Position numbers and translations under genes: made by a program
Notes under the pieces: model-generated
Seen by the model: only the letters and a program-made list of their open reading frames with translations
What the model was told of the DNA's origin: nothing
Database searches by the model: none
NCBI RefSeq assembly: GCF_016862635.1
Contig: NZ_BONI01000004.1
Span: 1-64,000, forward strand
Direction: 5' to 3'
Source of the DNA: Catellatospora coxensis
Lineage (GTDB): Bacteria > Actinomycetota > Actinomycetes > Mycobacteriales > Micromonosporaceae
Length of the DNA stretch: 64,000 bases
Shown here: piece by piece, positions 38,009 through 48,232 of the stretch
Layout of the letters: the number at the start of each line of letters is the position of its first letter
How positions within the stretch are numbered: the first letter of the stretch is position 1

Positions 38009-41000
38009 ATGTCATCTCGTCACCGAACCGCGCCATGGGGCGGCAGCGGATTGCCGCGCCGTCGAATGGGAGCGGTCGTAGCCGTGCTTGTCGGGCTGCT
38101 GGCCCCGATGCAGGCATTGCCCGCCCAGGCGGCCGGGCGTCAGGAGCCCCCAGCCGTGCATCGTCAGGCCCAGCCGGCGCGGGCCGCGCAGCTCAAGGCG
38201 CAGACGCCTCGCCGTGATCCCACCGCTGACCTGCGGATGGGCCGGCCCGATGTGGTGTCTTGGCCCACTATGGCAACGGCTGATATCGATGCGGCGGCGG
38301 CCCCGGCGAAGGTGGGTGGCCTAATGCTGGACGTCGCGGAAGCCGCGGCGGTTCCCGGCGCCGGTCTGCGGTCGGCGCAGTCGACGCCGAGCCGAGTGCG
38401 CGTGCAGGTGCTCGACCGGGCGACATCGGCCCGCACGGGGGTCGACGGTCCCGTGATCGCCGTGCAGCGGGCGGACGGCGCGACCACCGCCGGCCGGATC
38501 CGGCTGGCGCTGGGCTATGCGGCGTTCGCGCACGCTGCGGGCGGTGACTTCGGAGCCAGGCTGCGCCTGGTTGCCTTGCCGTCGTGCGCCATGGTGGAGC
38601 CCGATCGTGACGACTGCCGCAGGTGGACAGCCGTTGCCTCGGTCAACGATGCCAGGAGCCAGACGGTCAGCGCGGACATCGACGCCGCGCAGGGTTTCGC
38701 CGCGTACGCGCTGACCTCGCAGGAGGCTTCGGCGCAGGGCGACTACCGGGCGACGGCGCTGGCGCCGTCCTCGTCCTGGTCGACCGCGCTCTCCTCGGGC
38801 GGGTTCTCATGGAAGTATCCGATGCGGGTGCCGGGCACGCCCGGCGGCCTGAACCCGACGCTGGAGCTCGCGTACTCGTCGCAGGACGTCGACGGGCGCA
38901 ACTCGGCCACCAACAACCAGGGTTCGTGGATCGGTGAGGGCTTCACCTACGAACCCGGCTACATCGAGCGGAAGTACAAGCCGTGTTCCGAGGACGGCCA
39001 TGACGAGTCGTCGGATCAGTGCTGGGCGTTCCAGAACGGCACGGTCTCGTTGGCGGGGCACTCGGGCAGCCTGGTGAAGATCGACGACGACACGTGGAAG
39101 CTGTCCACCGACGACGGTTCCAAGGTCGAGCGGGTGACCGGTGCGGTCAACGGCGACAACGACGGCGAGTACTGGACGATCACCACGGTCGACGGCATGC
39201 GATACTTTTTCGGCAAGAACCGCCTGCCCGGCTGGACGGCGGGCAAAGAGGAGACCGAGTCGGTCTGGTCGGTGCCGGTCTACGGTGACGACTCCGGTGA
39301 GCCCTGCAACCGGTCGTCGGGCTTCGCCGACTCGTACTGTGACCAGGCCTGGCGCTGGAACCTCGACTATGTCGTGGACACTCGTGGGAACGTGATCTCG
39401 TACTTCTACGACCGGGAGACCAACCACTTCGCGCGCGGGGGGCGTACCGACGTCGACGGCACCGCCTACGACCGCGGCGGTTACCTCTCCCGCATCGACT
39501 ACGGTCAGCGTGACAACGAGGTGTACAGCACGAACGCCCCGGCTCGGGTCGTGTTCTCCGCCGCGGAGCGGTGCATCCCTGGCGGTGGCGTCGACTGCGA
39601 CCCGCAGGATCTGAACGCGGACACCGCGGCGTCGTGGCCGGACGTTCCGCAGGATCTGCTGTGCGCCGCCGGCGTCCACTGCGATCAGAACCAGACCTCT
39701 GCCACCTATTTCACGCGAAAGCGCCTCGCCAAGGTGCAGACGGAGATCCGCGGGGCGTCCGGCTGGGCGCCGGTGGAGTCGTGGACCCTGGAGCACGAGT
39801 TCAAGGTCAATGACGACAACTCCCGCACGCTGTGGTTGAAGAAGATCGGCCACACCGGGCACCAGGGCGCGACGCCGCAGTCCCTGCCCGCGGTGGAGCT
39901 GGACGGCATCCAGCTGGCAAACCGCATCGACCGAGACGACGACGACTTCGGTCCCCTGATCAGGTACCGGTTGGCGAGTGTCAAGACCGATAGCGGCGCG
40001 CAGATCACCGTGAACTACCAGGCGCCGGACTGCACGAAGGAAGCCGTCCCGTCGGCGGGGAACTCGACGGGACGCTGCTACCCGGTGATCTGGAACCCCC
40101 TGGGCGGCGGTGAGGAGGACGAGGTCACCGACTGGTTCCACAAGTACGTGGTGCACGACGTCGTCGTCGACGACCTGGTCGGCGGCAACGACGACATGGT
40201 CACTTCGTACGAGTACGTCGGCGCTCCGGCGTGGCGCAAGACCGAACCTGACGGCATCACCAAGACTGAGGATCTGACCTGGTCGGACTGGCGTGGTTAC
40301 GCCCAGGTGATCGCGCGCACCGGTGACGGGCAGTCCATGCCCGGTCGCACCGACCACTACTTCCTGCGAGGGATGAGCGCCGGCAAGAAGGCCGACGGGA
40401 CCTCGCCCGCGGTGACCGTCGCCGACTCGACCGGTGCCCAGTACACCGACCGTGACGAGTGGTCGGGCCACGAGCTGGAGACGATCGCTTACAACGGGAG
40501 TCAGGTGGTCTCCAAGACGATCAACCAGCCTTGGTCGCACACGACCCGGACCCAGACCGAGACCTGGGGCACGGTCAGGGCGAACCTGGTCGGCACCGGG
40601 ACGGTGCGCGAGCTGACCGCGCTCGCCGACGATGCGCAGGGCCAGCCGCGCTGGCGGGAGACCCAGACGGTCACCCGGCGCGACACCACCTGGGGCCGGG
40701 TCTACGAGGTTGACGACCTCGGCGAGGTCGGCCAGGGCAAGGACGGGGACGACCGGTGCACCCGGACGACGTACGCGGACAATCCGGATGCCTGGCTGTA
40801 CGGCCTCGTGTCGCGGGTGTGGTCGGTCTCCGTGAAGTGTTCGGTCACCGACCCCCTTCTGTCCCAGCAGCTGATCAGCGACAGCCGTACCAGTTACGAC
40901 CTGCTCGCCTGGAACGCGAAGCCGACCAAGGGCGTGTCGACGCGAACCGAGACCCTGGACCGGGTCGACGGCACCGAGGTGAAGTACCTGACGGAGTCGG

Positions 41001-44000
41001 AGACCACGGTCCTGGACGGCTACGGGCGGATGACGTCGGCCAAGGACGCGCTGGGCTATTCCAACGGACTGGAGTACACCAGCACCAACGGCCTCACCAC
41101 CCAGACCCGTACGATCAACAAGCTCGGTCACGCCATTACCACGACGATCGACCCGGCATTCGGCGTGCCGACGCGCGTCGTGGACAACGACGGCAAGCGC
41201 ACCGACCTCGCGTACGACGCTCTGGGCCGGATGACCGCGGTCTGGCTGCCCAACCGTGACCGGGATCAGGGGGCGACCCCGAACGTGAAGTTCGGCTACC
41301 GCATCCGCACCGACGGCACCACGGTGGTCACCACCGAGCAGATCAACAACGACGGCAGCTACCGGCCCACGTACGAGCTCTTCGACGGCATGCTGCGGCT
41401 GCGGCAGGCCCAGCAGCCCGGACCCGGCGAATCCTGGCAGGTGACCGACACCTTCTACGACGGCAGGGGCAACGCGTTCAAGAGCAACGAGCCCTACCTC
41501 GCCCTGGGGGCGGCGGGAGACGTGCCGCTGGTGACCCCGGAGGGCGCTGTCAACGGCCAGCACACGCTTACCTATGACGGCAACGGCCGCCAGGTCGCCG
41601 ACACCTTCTCGGTCGCCGGCGACGTCCGCTGGGTCACCACGACGTCGTACGAGGGCGATCGCACGCACGTCGACCCCCCGGTCGGCGGTGTGCCGACGAC
41701 CTCGGTGACCGACGGCCGCGGCAACGTGACGGAGCTGCACCAGTACCAGGGCAGCGGCCCGTCGGGTCCGGCTGACGTCACCCACTACACTTTCACGCCG
41801 GCCGGCTCGCTGAAGACGGTGACCGACCCGCTGGGCAACGTGTGGACGTACCACTACAACCTGCGCCAGCTCAAGGAGTCGGTCGACGATCCGGATTCCG
41901 GCACCCGCACGTTCACGTACGATGCCGTCGGGCAGGTCACGTCGACGACCGACGCGAACCAGGCCAAGACGTCGTACCGGTACGACAAGATCGGCCGTAA
42001 GACCGAGATGTGGCAGGGAGACCTGGACAGCGGCACCAAGTTGGCGGCTTGGGTGTACGACAGCGCGGGCAACACGGGCCAGCTCTACTACAGCCAGCGC
42101 ATCGTCGCCGGTGCGAGCTATTTCACGATCAACATGACACGGGACGCGCTCGGGCGGCCGACCAAGGTTCGCCACAGCTTCCCGGCCGGCGGCTCCGGTG
42201 GTGTCGGATCCCTGCTGGGCAAGAGTTATGACATCACGACCGCCTACAACACCGACGGGACCGTGCAGTCGGTCGGCATGCCGGCCGCCGGTGGGCTGGC
42301 CGCGGAGGCGGTCGCCTCCACCTATGACACGCTTCAGCGCCCCGTCACCCTGACGGGGCTGAGCAGCTACGTCACCGCATCGCTCTACGGCAACCAGGGC
42401 GAGCTGCTGCAGGCGGAGCTGTTCACCGGTGGAACCGGGAAGAAGGCGTGGCTGAGCTGGGAGTACGAGCGAGGCACCGGTCGGGTGGTGAGGTCGAAGC
42501 TCGACCGGCAAGGCGTCGCCGGTCCGGACATGGACGCCAGGTACGGCTACGACGACTCCGGCAACATCCTGTCGATCGCCGACGCTCCGGAGAGCGGCGC
42601 CCGCGACGTCCAGTGCTTCGGCTACGACTACCTGCGCCGGCTGACTGAGGCCTGGGCCACCGGCAGTGGCACGAAGACGTGTGCCGACGGCGTCGGCCAG
42701 ACCGGTGTGGGCGGTCCTGCGCCGTACCACCACAGCTGGACCTTCGACAAGGTCGGCAACCGGGACACCGAGACGATCCACTCGCTCACCGGGGGCGCCG
42801 ATACCGAGCGCGACTACACGTATCCCGACCAGGGCACTGGCCCGAACCAGCCGCACGCGCTGCTGGCTGTGGCCGAGACCGGTCCGGCGGGGAACCGGAC
42901 CTACCAGTACGACTATGACAATGCCGGCAACGTGGTGTGCCGTCCCGGCGGCACCGCGACCAATAATTGCGGTTCCGGCACCCAGTCGGGACACCAGACG
43001 CTGACCTGGGATGCGGAAGGCCGGCTGGCCACCAGCACCCCGGCCGGCGGCCAGCCCACCAGCTACGTGTACGACGCGGACGGCAACCGCATCGCACGCA
43101 AGGAGCCGAATGGGGCGACCACCATCTACCTGCCCGGTATGGAACTGGCCCAGACCGGCACGGTGGTATCGGGCACCAGGACGTATGTGTTCGGCGGCCG
43201 CAATGTGGCGATCCGCACCACGTCAGGAGTGTCCTTCCAGGCAGGTGACCATCACGGCACCAGCTCCTGCGCCATCGACGCCAACACCGGAGCCCTCACC
43301 TGGCGGCGCGTCACTCCGTACGGCGCCAGCCGGGGTGCCGCGCCGACGGCCTGGCCCGATCAGAAGGGATTTGTCGGCGGCACGCAGGACCCGACCGGCC
43401 TGACCCACCTGGGCGCCCGGGAGTACGACCCCCTCATCGGTCGGTTCGTCTCCCCGGACCCGATCATGGATCTTGAGGATCCACAGCAGTGGCAGGCCTA
43501 TGGCTACTCGAACAACACGCCGGTCACGATGAGCGATCCCACTGGCCTGCTCGGCTCGGCCAGCTGCAAGCCGGGGGAGGTCGGTGGTCCGGGGGCGTGC
43601 ACCGGCACCGAGAACACCTCGGGGGGTGGCAAGCAGTGCGCGAGTGTCAAGGAGTGTGAGAAGGAGATCGCCGACCAGTCGACCGACCCTTGCGTCAAGG
43701 CGCCGGACTCCGGATATTGCAAGGCGCTGAAGCTGACGATCGACGAGATCCGCCGGAACTCGGTGGATAAGCGTGTGCAGTCCCTGCACACCGTGATGAC
43801 CGGGGCGTGCATGGTGGAGTTCTTCGTGTGCCTGATCTACCCGACCGCGAAGGACGTCGAGCTGGCCTACCTGGAGTGGTACGAGTTGGTCAAGGCGGGC
43901 GGCGTCTGGGACCACAAGCCCCAGATGAAAGCGCTGTTCGGCAACAAGATGTACAGCGAGATGGCCGGCACCGGGGGAATGAAGGCGAACTTCGACATCT

Positions 44001-44275
44001 TCTCCAACATCCACTACGGTTACGTGGGCAAGGTCGCGGGCTTCAGCGATGAAGCGGTGCAGTTCGTCAACAAGTACATGCCCGACACGCCGATGACGGG
44101 CAAGCGGGAGAATGGCGACCTGATCTCGACTCAGATCGGCATCGACCTGCAGGCGAGGTACAAGCCGGAGCAGATCACGACCGCGCTGCTCCATCAGGCG
44201 ATCATGTCCAGAGTCAACGAATACCTCACCACACCGCTGCGTGACAACGAGAAGCGAAAGATCGTGTCGAAATGA
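38009..44275 (+). CDS. Secreted RHS-repeat polymorphic toxin with Ntox44-like C-terminal domain
   Basis: A 2,088-residue protein. ATG at 38009 is preferred because GAAGGA lies 6 bases upstream. The signal peptide covers about residues 1-46 (ending AQA). Long RHS/YD-repeat regions (SYFYDRETN, TYDALGR-type units such as LAYDALGRMTAVW and RYDKIGRKTE) build the encapsulating shell. The core terminus GRFVSPDPIMD lies near residue 1811 followed by DPTGLLG. The last 240 residues are the toxin: EWYELVKAGGVWDHK near 1960 and NIHYGYVGKVAGFS near 2000 match the polymorphic toxin type 44 family, a predicted RNase. The downstream gene overlaps by 4 bases and is the candidate immunity gene. Confidence 0.9.
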   Translation: MSSRHRTAPWGGSGLPRRRMGAVVAVLVGLLAPMQALPAQAAGRQEPPAVHRQAQPARAAQLKAQTPRRDPTADLRMGRPDVVSWPTMATADIDAAAAPAKVGGLMLDVAEAAAVPGAGLRSAQSTPSRVRVQVLDRATSARTGVDGPVIAVQRADGATTAGRIRLALGYAAFAHAAGGDFGARLRLVALPSCAMVEPDRDDCRRWTAVASVNDARSQTVSADIDAAQGFAAYALTSQEASAQGDYRATALAPSSSWSTALSSGGFSWKYPMRVPGTPGGLNPTLELAYSSQDVDGRNSATNNQGSWIGEGFTYEPGYIERKYKPCSEDGHDESSDQCWAFQNGTVSLAGHSGSLVKIDDDTWKLSTDDGSKVERVTGAVNGDNDGEYWTITTVDGMRYFFGKNRLPGWTAGKEETESVWSVPVYGDDSGEPCNRSSGFADSYCDQAWRWNLDYVVDTRGNVISYFYDRETNHFARGGRTDVDGTAYDRGGYLSRIDYGQRDNEVYSTNAPARVVFSAAERCIPGGGVDCDPQDLNADTAASWPDVPQDLLCAAGVHCDQNQTSATYFTRKRLAKVQTEIRGASGWAPVESWTLEHEFKVNDDNSRTLWLKKIGHTGHQGATPQSLPAVELDGIQLANRIDRDDDDFGPLIRYRLASVKTDSGAQITVNYQAPDCTKEAVPSAGNSTGRCYPVIWNPLGGGEEDEVTDWFHKYVVHDVVVDDLVGGNDDMVTSYEYVGAPAWRKTEPDGITKTEDLTWSDWRGYAQVIARTGDGQSMPGRTDHYFLRGMSAGKKADGTSPAVTVADSTGAQYTDRDEWSGHELETIAYNGSQVVSKTINQPWSHTTRTQTETWGTVRANLVGTGTVRELTALADDAQGQPRWRETQTVTRRDTTWGRVYEVDDLGEVGQGKDGDDRCTRTTYADNPDAWLYGLVSRVWSVSVKCSVTDPLLSQQLISDSRTSYDLLAWNAKPTKGVSTRTETLDRVDGTEVKYLTESETTVLDGYGRMTSAKDALGYSNGLEYTSTNGLTTQTRTINKLGHAITTTIDPAFGVPTRVVDNDGKRTDLAYDALGRMTAVWLPNRDRDQGATPNVKFGYRIRTDGTTVVTTEQINNDGSYRPTYELFDGMLRLRQAQQPGPGESWQVTDTFYDGRGNAFKSNEPYLALGAAGDVPLVTPEGAVNGQHTLTYDGNGRQVADTFSVAGDVRWVTTTSYEGDRTHVDPPVGGVPTTSVTDGRGNVTELHQYQGSGPSGPADVTHYTFTPAGSLKTVTDPLGNVWTYHYNLRQLKESVDDPDSGTRTFTYDAVGQVTSTTDANQAKTSYRYDKIGRKTEMWQGDLDSGTKLAAWVYDSAGNTGQLYYSQRIVAGASYFTINMTRDALGRPTKVRHSFPAGGSGGVGSLLGKSYDITTAYNTDGTVQSVGMPAAGGLAAEAVASTYDTLQRPVTLTGLSSYVTASLYGNQGELLQAELFTGGTGKKAWLSWEYERGTGRVVRSKLDRQGVAGPDMDARYGYDDSGNILSIADAPESGARDVQCFGYDYLRRLTEAWATGSGTKTCADGVGQTGVGGPAPYHHSWTFDKVGNRDTETIHSLTGGADTERDYTYPDQGTGPNQPHALLAVAETGPAGNRTYQYDYDNAGNVVCRPGGTATNNCGSGTQSGHQTLTWDAEGRLATSTPAGGQPTSYVYDADGNRIARKEPNGATTIYLPGMELAQTGTVVSGTRTYVFGGRNVAIRTTSGVSFQAGDHHGTSSCAIDANTGALTWRRVTPYGASRGAAPTAWPDQKGFVGGTQDPTGLTHLGAREYDPLIGRFVSPDPIMDLEDPQQWQAYGYSNNTPVTMSDPTGLLGSASCKPGEVGGPGACTGTENTSGGGKQCASVKECEKEIADQSTDPCVKAPDSGYCKALKLTIDEIRRNSVDKRVQSLHTVMTGACMVEFFVCLIYPTAKDVELAYLEWYELVKAGGVWDHKPQMKALFGNKMYSEMAGTGGMKANFDIFSNIHYGYVGKVAGFSDEAVQFVNKYMPDTPMTGKRENGDLISTQIGIDLQARYKPEQITTALLHQAIMSRVNEYLTTPLRDNEKRKIVSK

Positions 44276-44871
44276 GCGGCAACACCTCCGCTACGGCGCC
44301 GGGCCGGTTGCGGGCTCGGCCCCGGCTGTTCTGGGCGCTGCTGGCAGTCTGTGTCGTGCTCGTCGCAGGCACGGTGGCGGTGACGGCGCTGCGATCCGGC
44401 CAGCGTCCGGAGACTGCGCCGAGGACGCTGGCCGAACTCGCCGAGACGGTGGTGCACGAGGGCGCGCCGGGCCAGTGGCAGCAGCGCCGGGCTGACGGCG
44501 ATGCCGTCTTGTCCTACCTCCTGTCGGTCCGTCCCGGCGGCGGCGAGTCGAACGTGTCGGTGGACCGCTTCGACAGTCCGCTGTGGGCCAGATACGACTA
44601 CTCGACGATCTTTCCGATCGGGGGTGACGGCGACCCTGTCACATACCGGATCGATCCGGAGTCCGCCCTGGCGGCGGATGAGGGCGAGATTGTCTGTGTC
44701 GAATGGCCAGACGACGACCCGGTCTGGCCGCAATCCTGCGGCAGCTGGCGGTACATAGCCCGCTACGGTCAGTACATCGTGCGGGTGCGGCTGGACCGCA
44801 GCGGGCTGTCTAAGGAGTCGTTCGTGCGCATCGCGCAGGGCGTGGACAGCCGGCTGAACGCCGCGCTCTGA
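44272..44871 (+). CDS. Membrane-anchored protein coupled to the RHS toxin (candidate immunity)
   Basis: A 199-residue protein. It has a cytoplasmic N-terminus of about 17 residues, one membrane helix at about 18-40 (FWALLAVCVVLVAGTVAVTA), then an extracytoplasmic acidic domain of about 155 residues with two Cys (EIVCVEWPDDD and PQSCGSW). Start ATG overlaps the toxin stop as ATGA, so it is co-translated with the toxin. I recognise no immunity family. An outward-facing immunity protein would fit a toxin that is secreted by a signal peptide. Alternatively it aids toxin display. Confidence 0.7.
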   Translation: MSGNTSATAPGRLRARPRLFWALLAVCVVLVAGTVAVTALRSGQRPETAPRTLAELAETVVHEGAPGQWQQRRADGDAVLSYLLSVRPGGGESNVSVDRFDSPLWARYDYSTIFPIGGDGDPVTYRIDPESALAADEGEIVCVEWPDDDPVWPQSCGSWRYIARYGQYIVRVRLDRSGLSKESFVRIAQGVDSRLNAAL

Positions 44872-44989
44872 GGTGAGCGACGCCGGGGCCGGCGGCGAAG
44901 ATCCGCCGTCGGCCCCAGCGTCGCTGCTGGACGGCTGCCCGAGGCCCGGGCCGGAGACCGCCGAGGAAGGCCCGTCCAGGTCCGATGGG

Positions 44990-46216
44990 TCAGCGACCGG
45001 CCTGCGCCATCACCGCGAGCGGGTTGGCCAGCAGTTCGGCGAAGGCCAGCTCGGCCGCGCCGAGCAGGGTGGTGTCGTCGCCGAGCGCCGCGGTGGCCAG
45101 CCGCACCCGCTCACGTGACACGGGCAGCACGTTGCGTTCGATCCGGCTGCGGATCTGCGGCTCGGCCCCGGGGTACACGTCGCCCATGATGCCGCCGAAG
45201 ACGACCACACCCGGGTTGAACAGGTTGATCAGGTTCGCGACGCCGATGCCGAGCCAATCGCCGACGTGCCGCACGGCGGCCCGTGCCGCGGGGTCGCCGC
45301 GCTCGGCGTCGGCGACGACCGCCCGCACCGCGTCGCGTCCGATCAGCTCGGCCGGGCGTCCCGCCTCGTCGAGCAGTGCCCGCTCGCCGACCTCGGCCTC
45401 CAGGCAGCCGCGCGCGCCACACGAGCAGGGCCGCCCGTCGTGCGGGTTGACCAGCATGTGGCCGACCTCGCAGCCGTATCCGGACTCGCCGTCGAGCACC
45501 TCGCCGCCGACGATGATGCCGCCACCGACCCCGACGTCGCCGTGCAGGTAGACGAGGTTCTGCACGCCGACTCCGGCGCCGCGCTCGTGTTCGGCCAGCG
45601 CGCCCAGGTGGGCCTCGTTGCCGACGGCCACGGGCAGGCCCAGGCCGAGCTGCTCGCCGAGTTCGGTGCCGAACGCCTGGTCGACCCAGCCCAGGTGGGG
45701 GCCGTAGCGGACCATGCCGTCGCCGGGGCGGATCATCCCGCAGTACGACGCGCCGACGCCGACGCAGGCCGCGCCCGGCGGTGCGGTGCGGTGCAGTTCC
45801 CGGCCGAACCCGGCGAGCACGCCCACCACGGCGTCGAGGTCGGGGCCGGACCGCGAGCGGGGTGCGACGCGGCGTTCCTGGATCGTGCCGCCCAGTGCCA
45901 CCCGGGCGGCGACCAGCCGATCCACCGCGACGTCGAAGGCCAGCACGTACACCTGCTGCGCCGCGGGGGTGACGACCAGCGACGGGCGGCCGGACCGGCC
46001 CTCGCCCGCGGGCCGGCGCTCGTGCACCAGGCCGGCCGCGCCGAGCTTGGTGGTCAGTCCCATGATGGTGCTGCGATTGAGGTTCATCCGCTCGGCCAGG
46101 GCCGCGCGCGACAGCGGCCCGTCGCGGTGCACGTGCCGCAGGAGCGCGCCGAGGTTCGGCTGCGCAGCCTCCTCGGCAGCGAGGTCGGCCCGCAGCGTCG
46201 CAGGACTGGTCGGCAT
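44990..46216 (-). CDS. ROK-family transcriptional repressor (NagC/XylR type)
   Basis: A 408-residue protein. The N-terminal winged HTH (LSRAALAERMNLNRSTIMGL) is followed by the ROK sugar-kinase-like domain with HGDVGVGGGIIVGGE and the zinc/sugar-binding motif EVGHMLVNPHDGRPCSCGARGCLE. It probably senses a sugar. It is divergent from the GDSL esterase gene (183-base gap), which may be a target. Confidence 0.92.
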   Translation of the reverse strand: MPTSPATLRADLAAEEAAQPNLGALLRHVHRDGPLSRAALAERMNLNRSTIMGLTTKLGAAGLVHERRPAGEGRSGRPSLVVTPAAQQVYVLAFDVAVDRLVAARVALGGTIQERRVAPRSRSGPDLDAVVGVLAGFGRELHRTAPPGAACVGVGASYCGMIRPGDGMVRYGPHLGWVDQAFGTELGEQLGLGLPVAVGNEAHLGALAEHERGAGVGVQNLVYLHGDVGVGGGIIVGGEVLDGESGYGCEVGHMLVNPHDGRPCSCGARGCLEAEVGERALLDEAGRPAELIGRDAVRAVVADAERGDPAARAAVRHVGDWLGIGVANLINLFNPGVVVFGGIMGDVYPGAEPQIRSRIERNVLPVSRERVRLATAALGDDTTLLGAAELAFAELLANPLAVMAQAGR

Positions 46217-46302
46217 CGGTGAGCACCTTGTGGGCTGGTGACGTTGAAGGATCAACGATACGGGACGGGACCTGCCGCCGCCCAGCCGCCGTTGCGCGGG
46301 CA

Positions 46303-46330
46303 TTGACATTCCCATCGATCGCCGTAAAAC
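46303..46330 (+). promoter_or_regulatory. Promoter of the GDSL esterase gene
   Basis: TTGACA (46303-46308), a 16-base spacer, and TAAAAC (46325-46330) resemble a housekeeping promoter, about 70 bases upstream of the start. The rest of the 183-base gap to the ROK gene holds no coding sequence. Confidence 0.5.
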
Positions 46331-46384
46331 TCACGCATTGACGATGTTGTTTGCGTGGACGGCGTCACGCGAGCCCCTACCTGA

Positions 46385-47512
<1,128 letters not shown>

Positions 47513-47514
47513 CC

Positions 47515-47600
47515 AGATCGCGACGATCTTGCGCGGCCGGTGGGTGCGACACGCCCTTTTCGGACGTATCCCCAACAGCTCGCGCAAGATCGTCGCGATC
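47515..47600. repeat. Nested-palindrome intergenic element, copy 1
   Basis: Arms of 19 bp (47516-47534 and 47582-47600) are perfect complements. Each arm itself contains a smaller dyad of the type AAGATCG-CGA/TCG-CGATCTT. The segment GGCCGGTGGGTGCGACACGCC follows the left arm, and the same segment (two changes) follows the left arm of the element at 61376. It is located 3 bases after the GDSL stop and probably also acts as a terminator. Confidence 0.8.
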
Positions 47601-47632
47601 ATCGACGCGTTCGGGTCGGTGGCGGTGGGGGG

Positions 47633-48232
47633 TCAGGGGCGGGCTGTCAGGCCGGTCAGGACCAGGTCGGCGAGTTCGCGGGCGATCTGGTCGGCTGACT
47701 GGGGGCCGTCGGGGCGGTACCAGGTGTGCAGTGTCGTGGTCACTCCGAAGATCGACCAGGAGACCAGTTCCGGCGAGGCGACCGCGGCGAACACCCCGGC
47801 CGCCTGCGCGTCGCGGATCAGCCCGCGCACCGCCTCCTGGTAACGCCGCCAGTCGGCCTGCAGCCGCTGGGTGCGGTCGCTGTCCATGTGCGCCAGCTCG
47901 CGGGACACCGCCGCCGACTCCGTCATCATCGCCGCGGTGCCGACCACGATGTCGTCGATGATCGCCCGCAGCGTCCACTCCGGATCCCGGCCCTGCGCCA
48001 GGATCTTCTCCAGCGCGGCCAGCCGCTGCCCGAACACCGCCCGGTACAGCTCGACGAGGAGGTCCTCCTTGGCCCCGAAGTAGTGGTACAGACCGCCCTT
48101 GGTCACCCCGGCCCGGTCCACGACCTGCTGCACCGAGGTCGCGTCGTACCCCTGCTCGGCGAACAGCGCGCCCGCGGCGGCCAGGATGCGCTCGCGCACC
48201 CCGGCCCCGCCGTCGGCTTTAGAACGCCCCAT
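47633..48232 (-). CDS. TetR-family regulator of the acyl-CoA dehydrogenase unit
   Basis: A 199-residue protein. The HTH region [20 protein letters not shown] and [18 protein letters not shown] is typical of AcrR/FadR-like TetR regulators. Its start overlaps the acyl-CoA dehydrogenase 3' end by 14 bases, giving a coupled operon. The likely operators are the ACCGACCGGTCGGT dyads at 50107-50157. Confidence 0.9.
   Translation of the reverse strand: MGRSKADGGAGVRERILAAAGALFAEQGYDATSVQQVVDRAGVTKGGLYHYFGAKEDLLVELYRAVFGQRLAALEKILAQGRDPEWTLRAIIDDIVVGTAAMMTESAAVSRELAHMDSDRTQRLQADWRRYQEAVRGLIRDAQAAGVFAAVASPELVSWSIFGVTTTLHTWYRPDGPQSADQIARELADLVLTGLTARP

Noticed and set aside
38807-42994. A 1,395-codon open frame on the minus strand across the RHS gene
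   Set aside because: It is a by-product of high GC. The plus-strand RHS protein has clear repeats, signal peptide and core motifs, while the minus translation is low-complexity Arg/Val/Gly sequence without domains.
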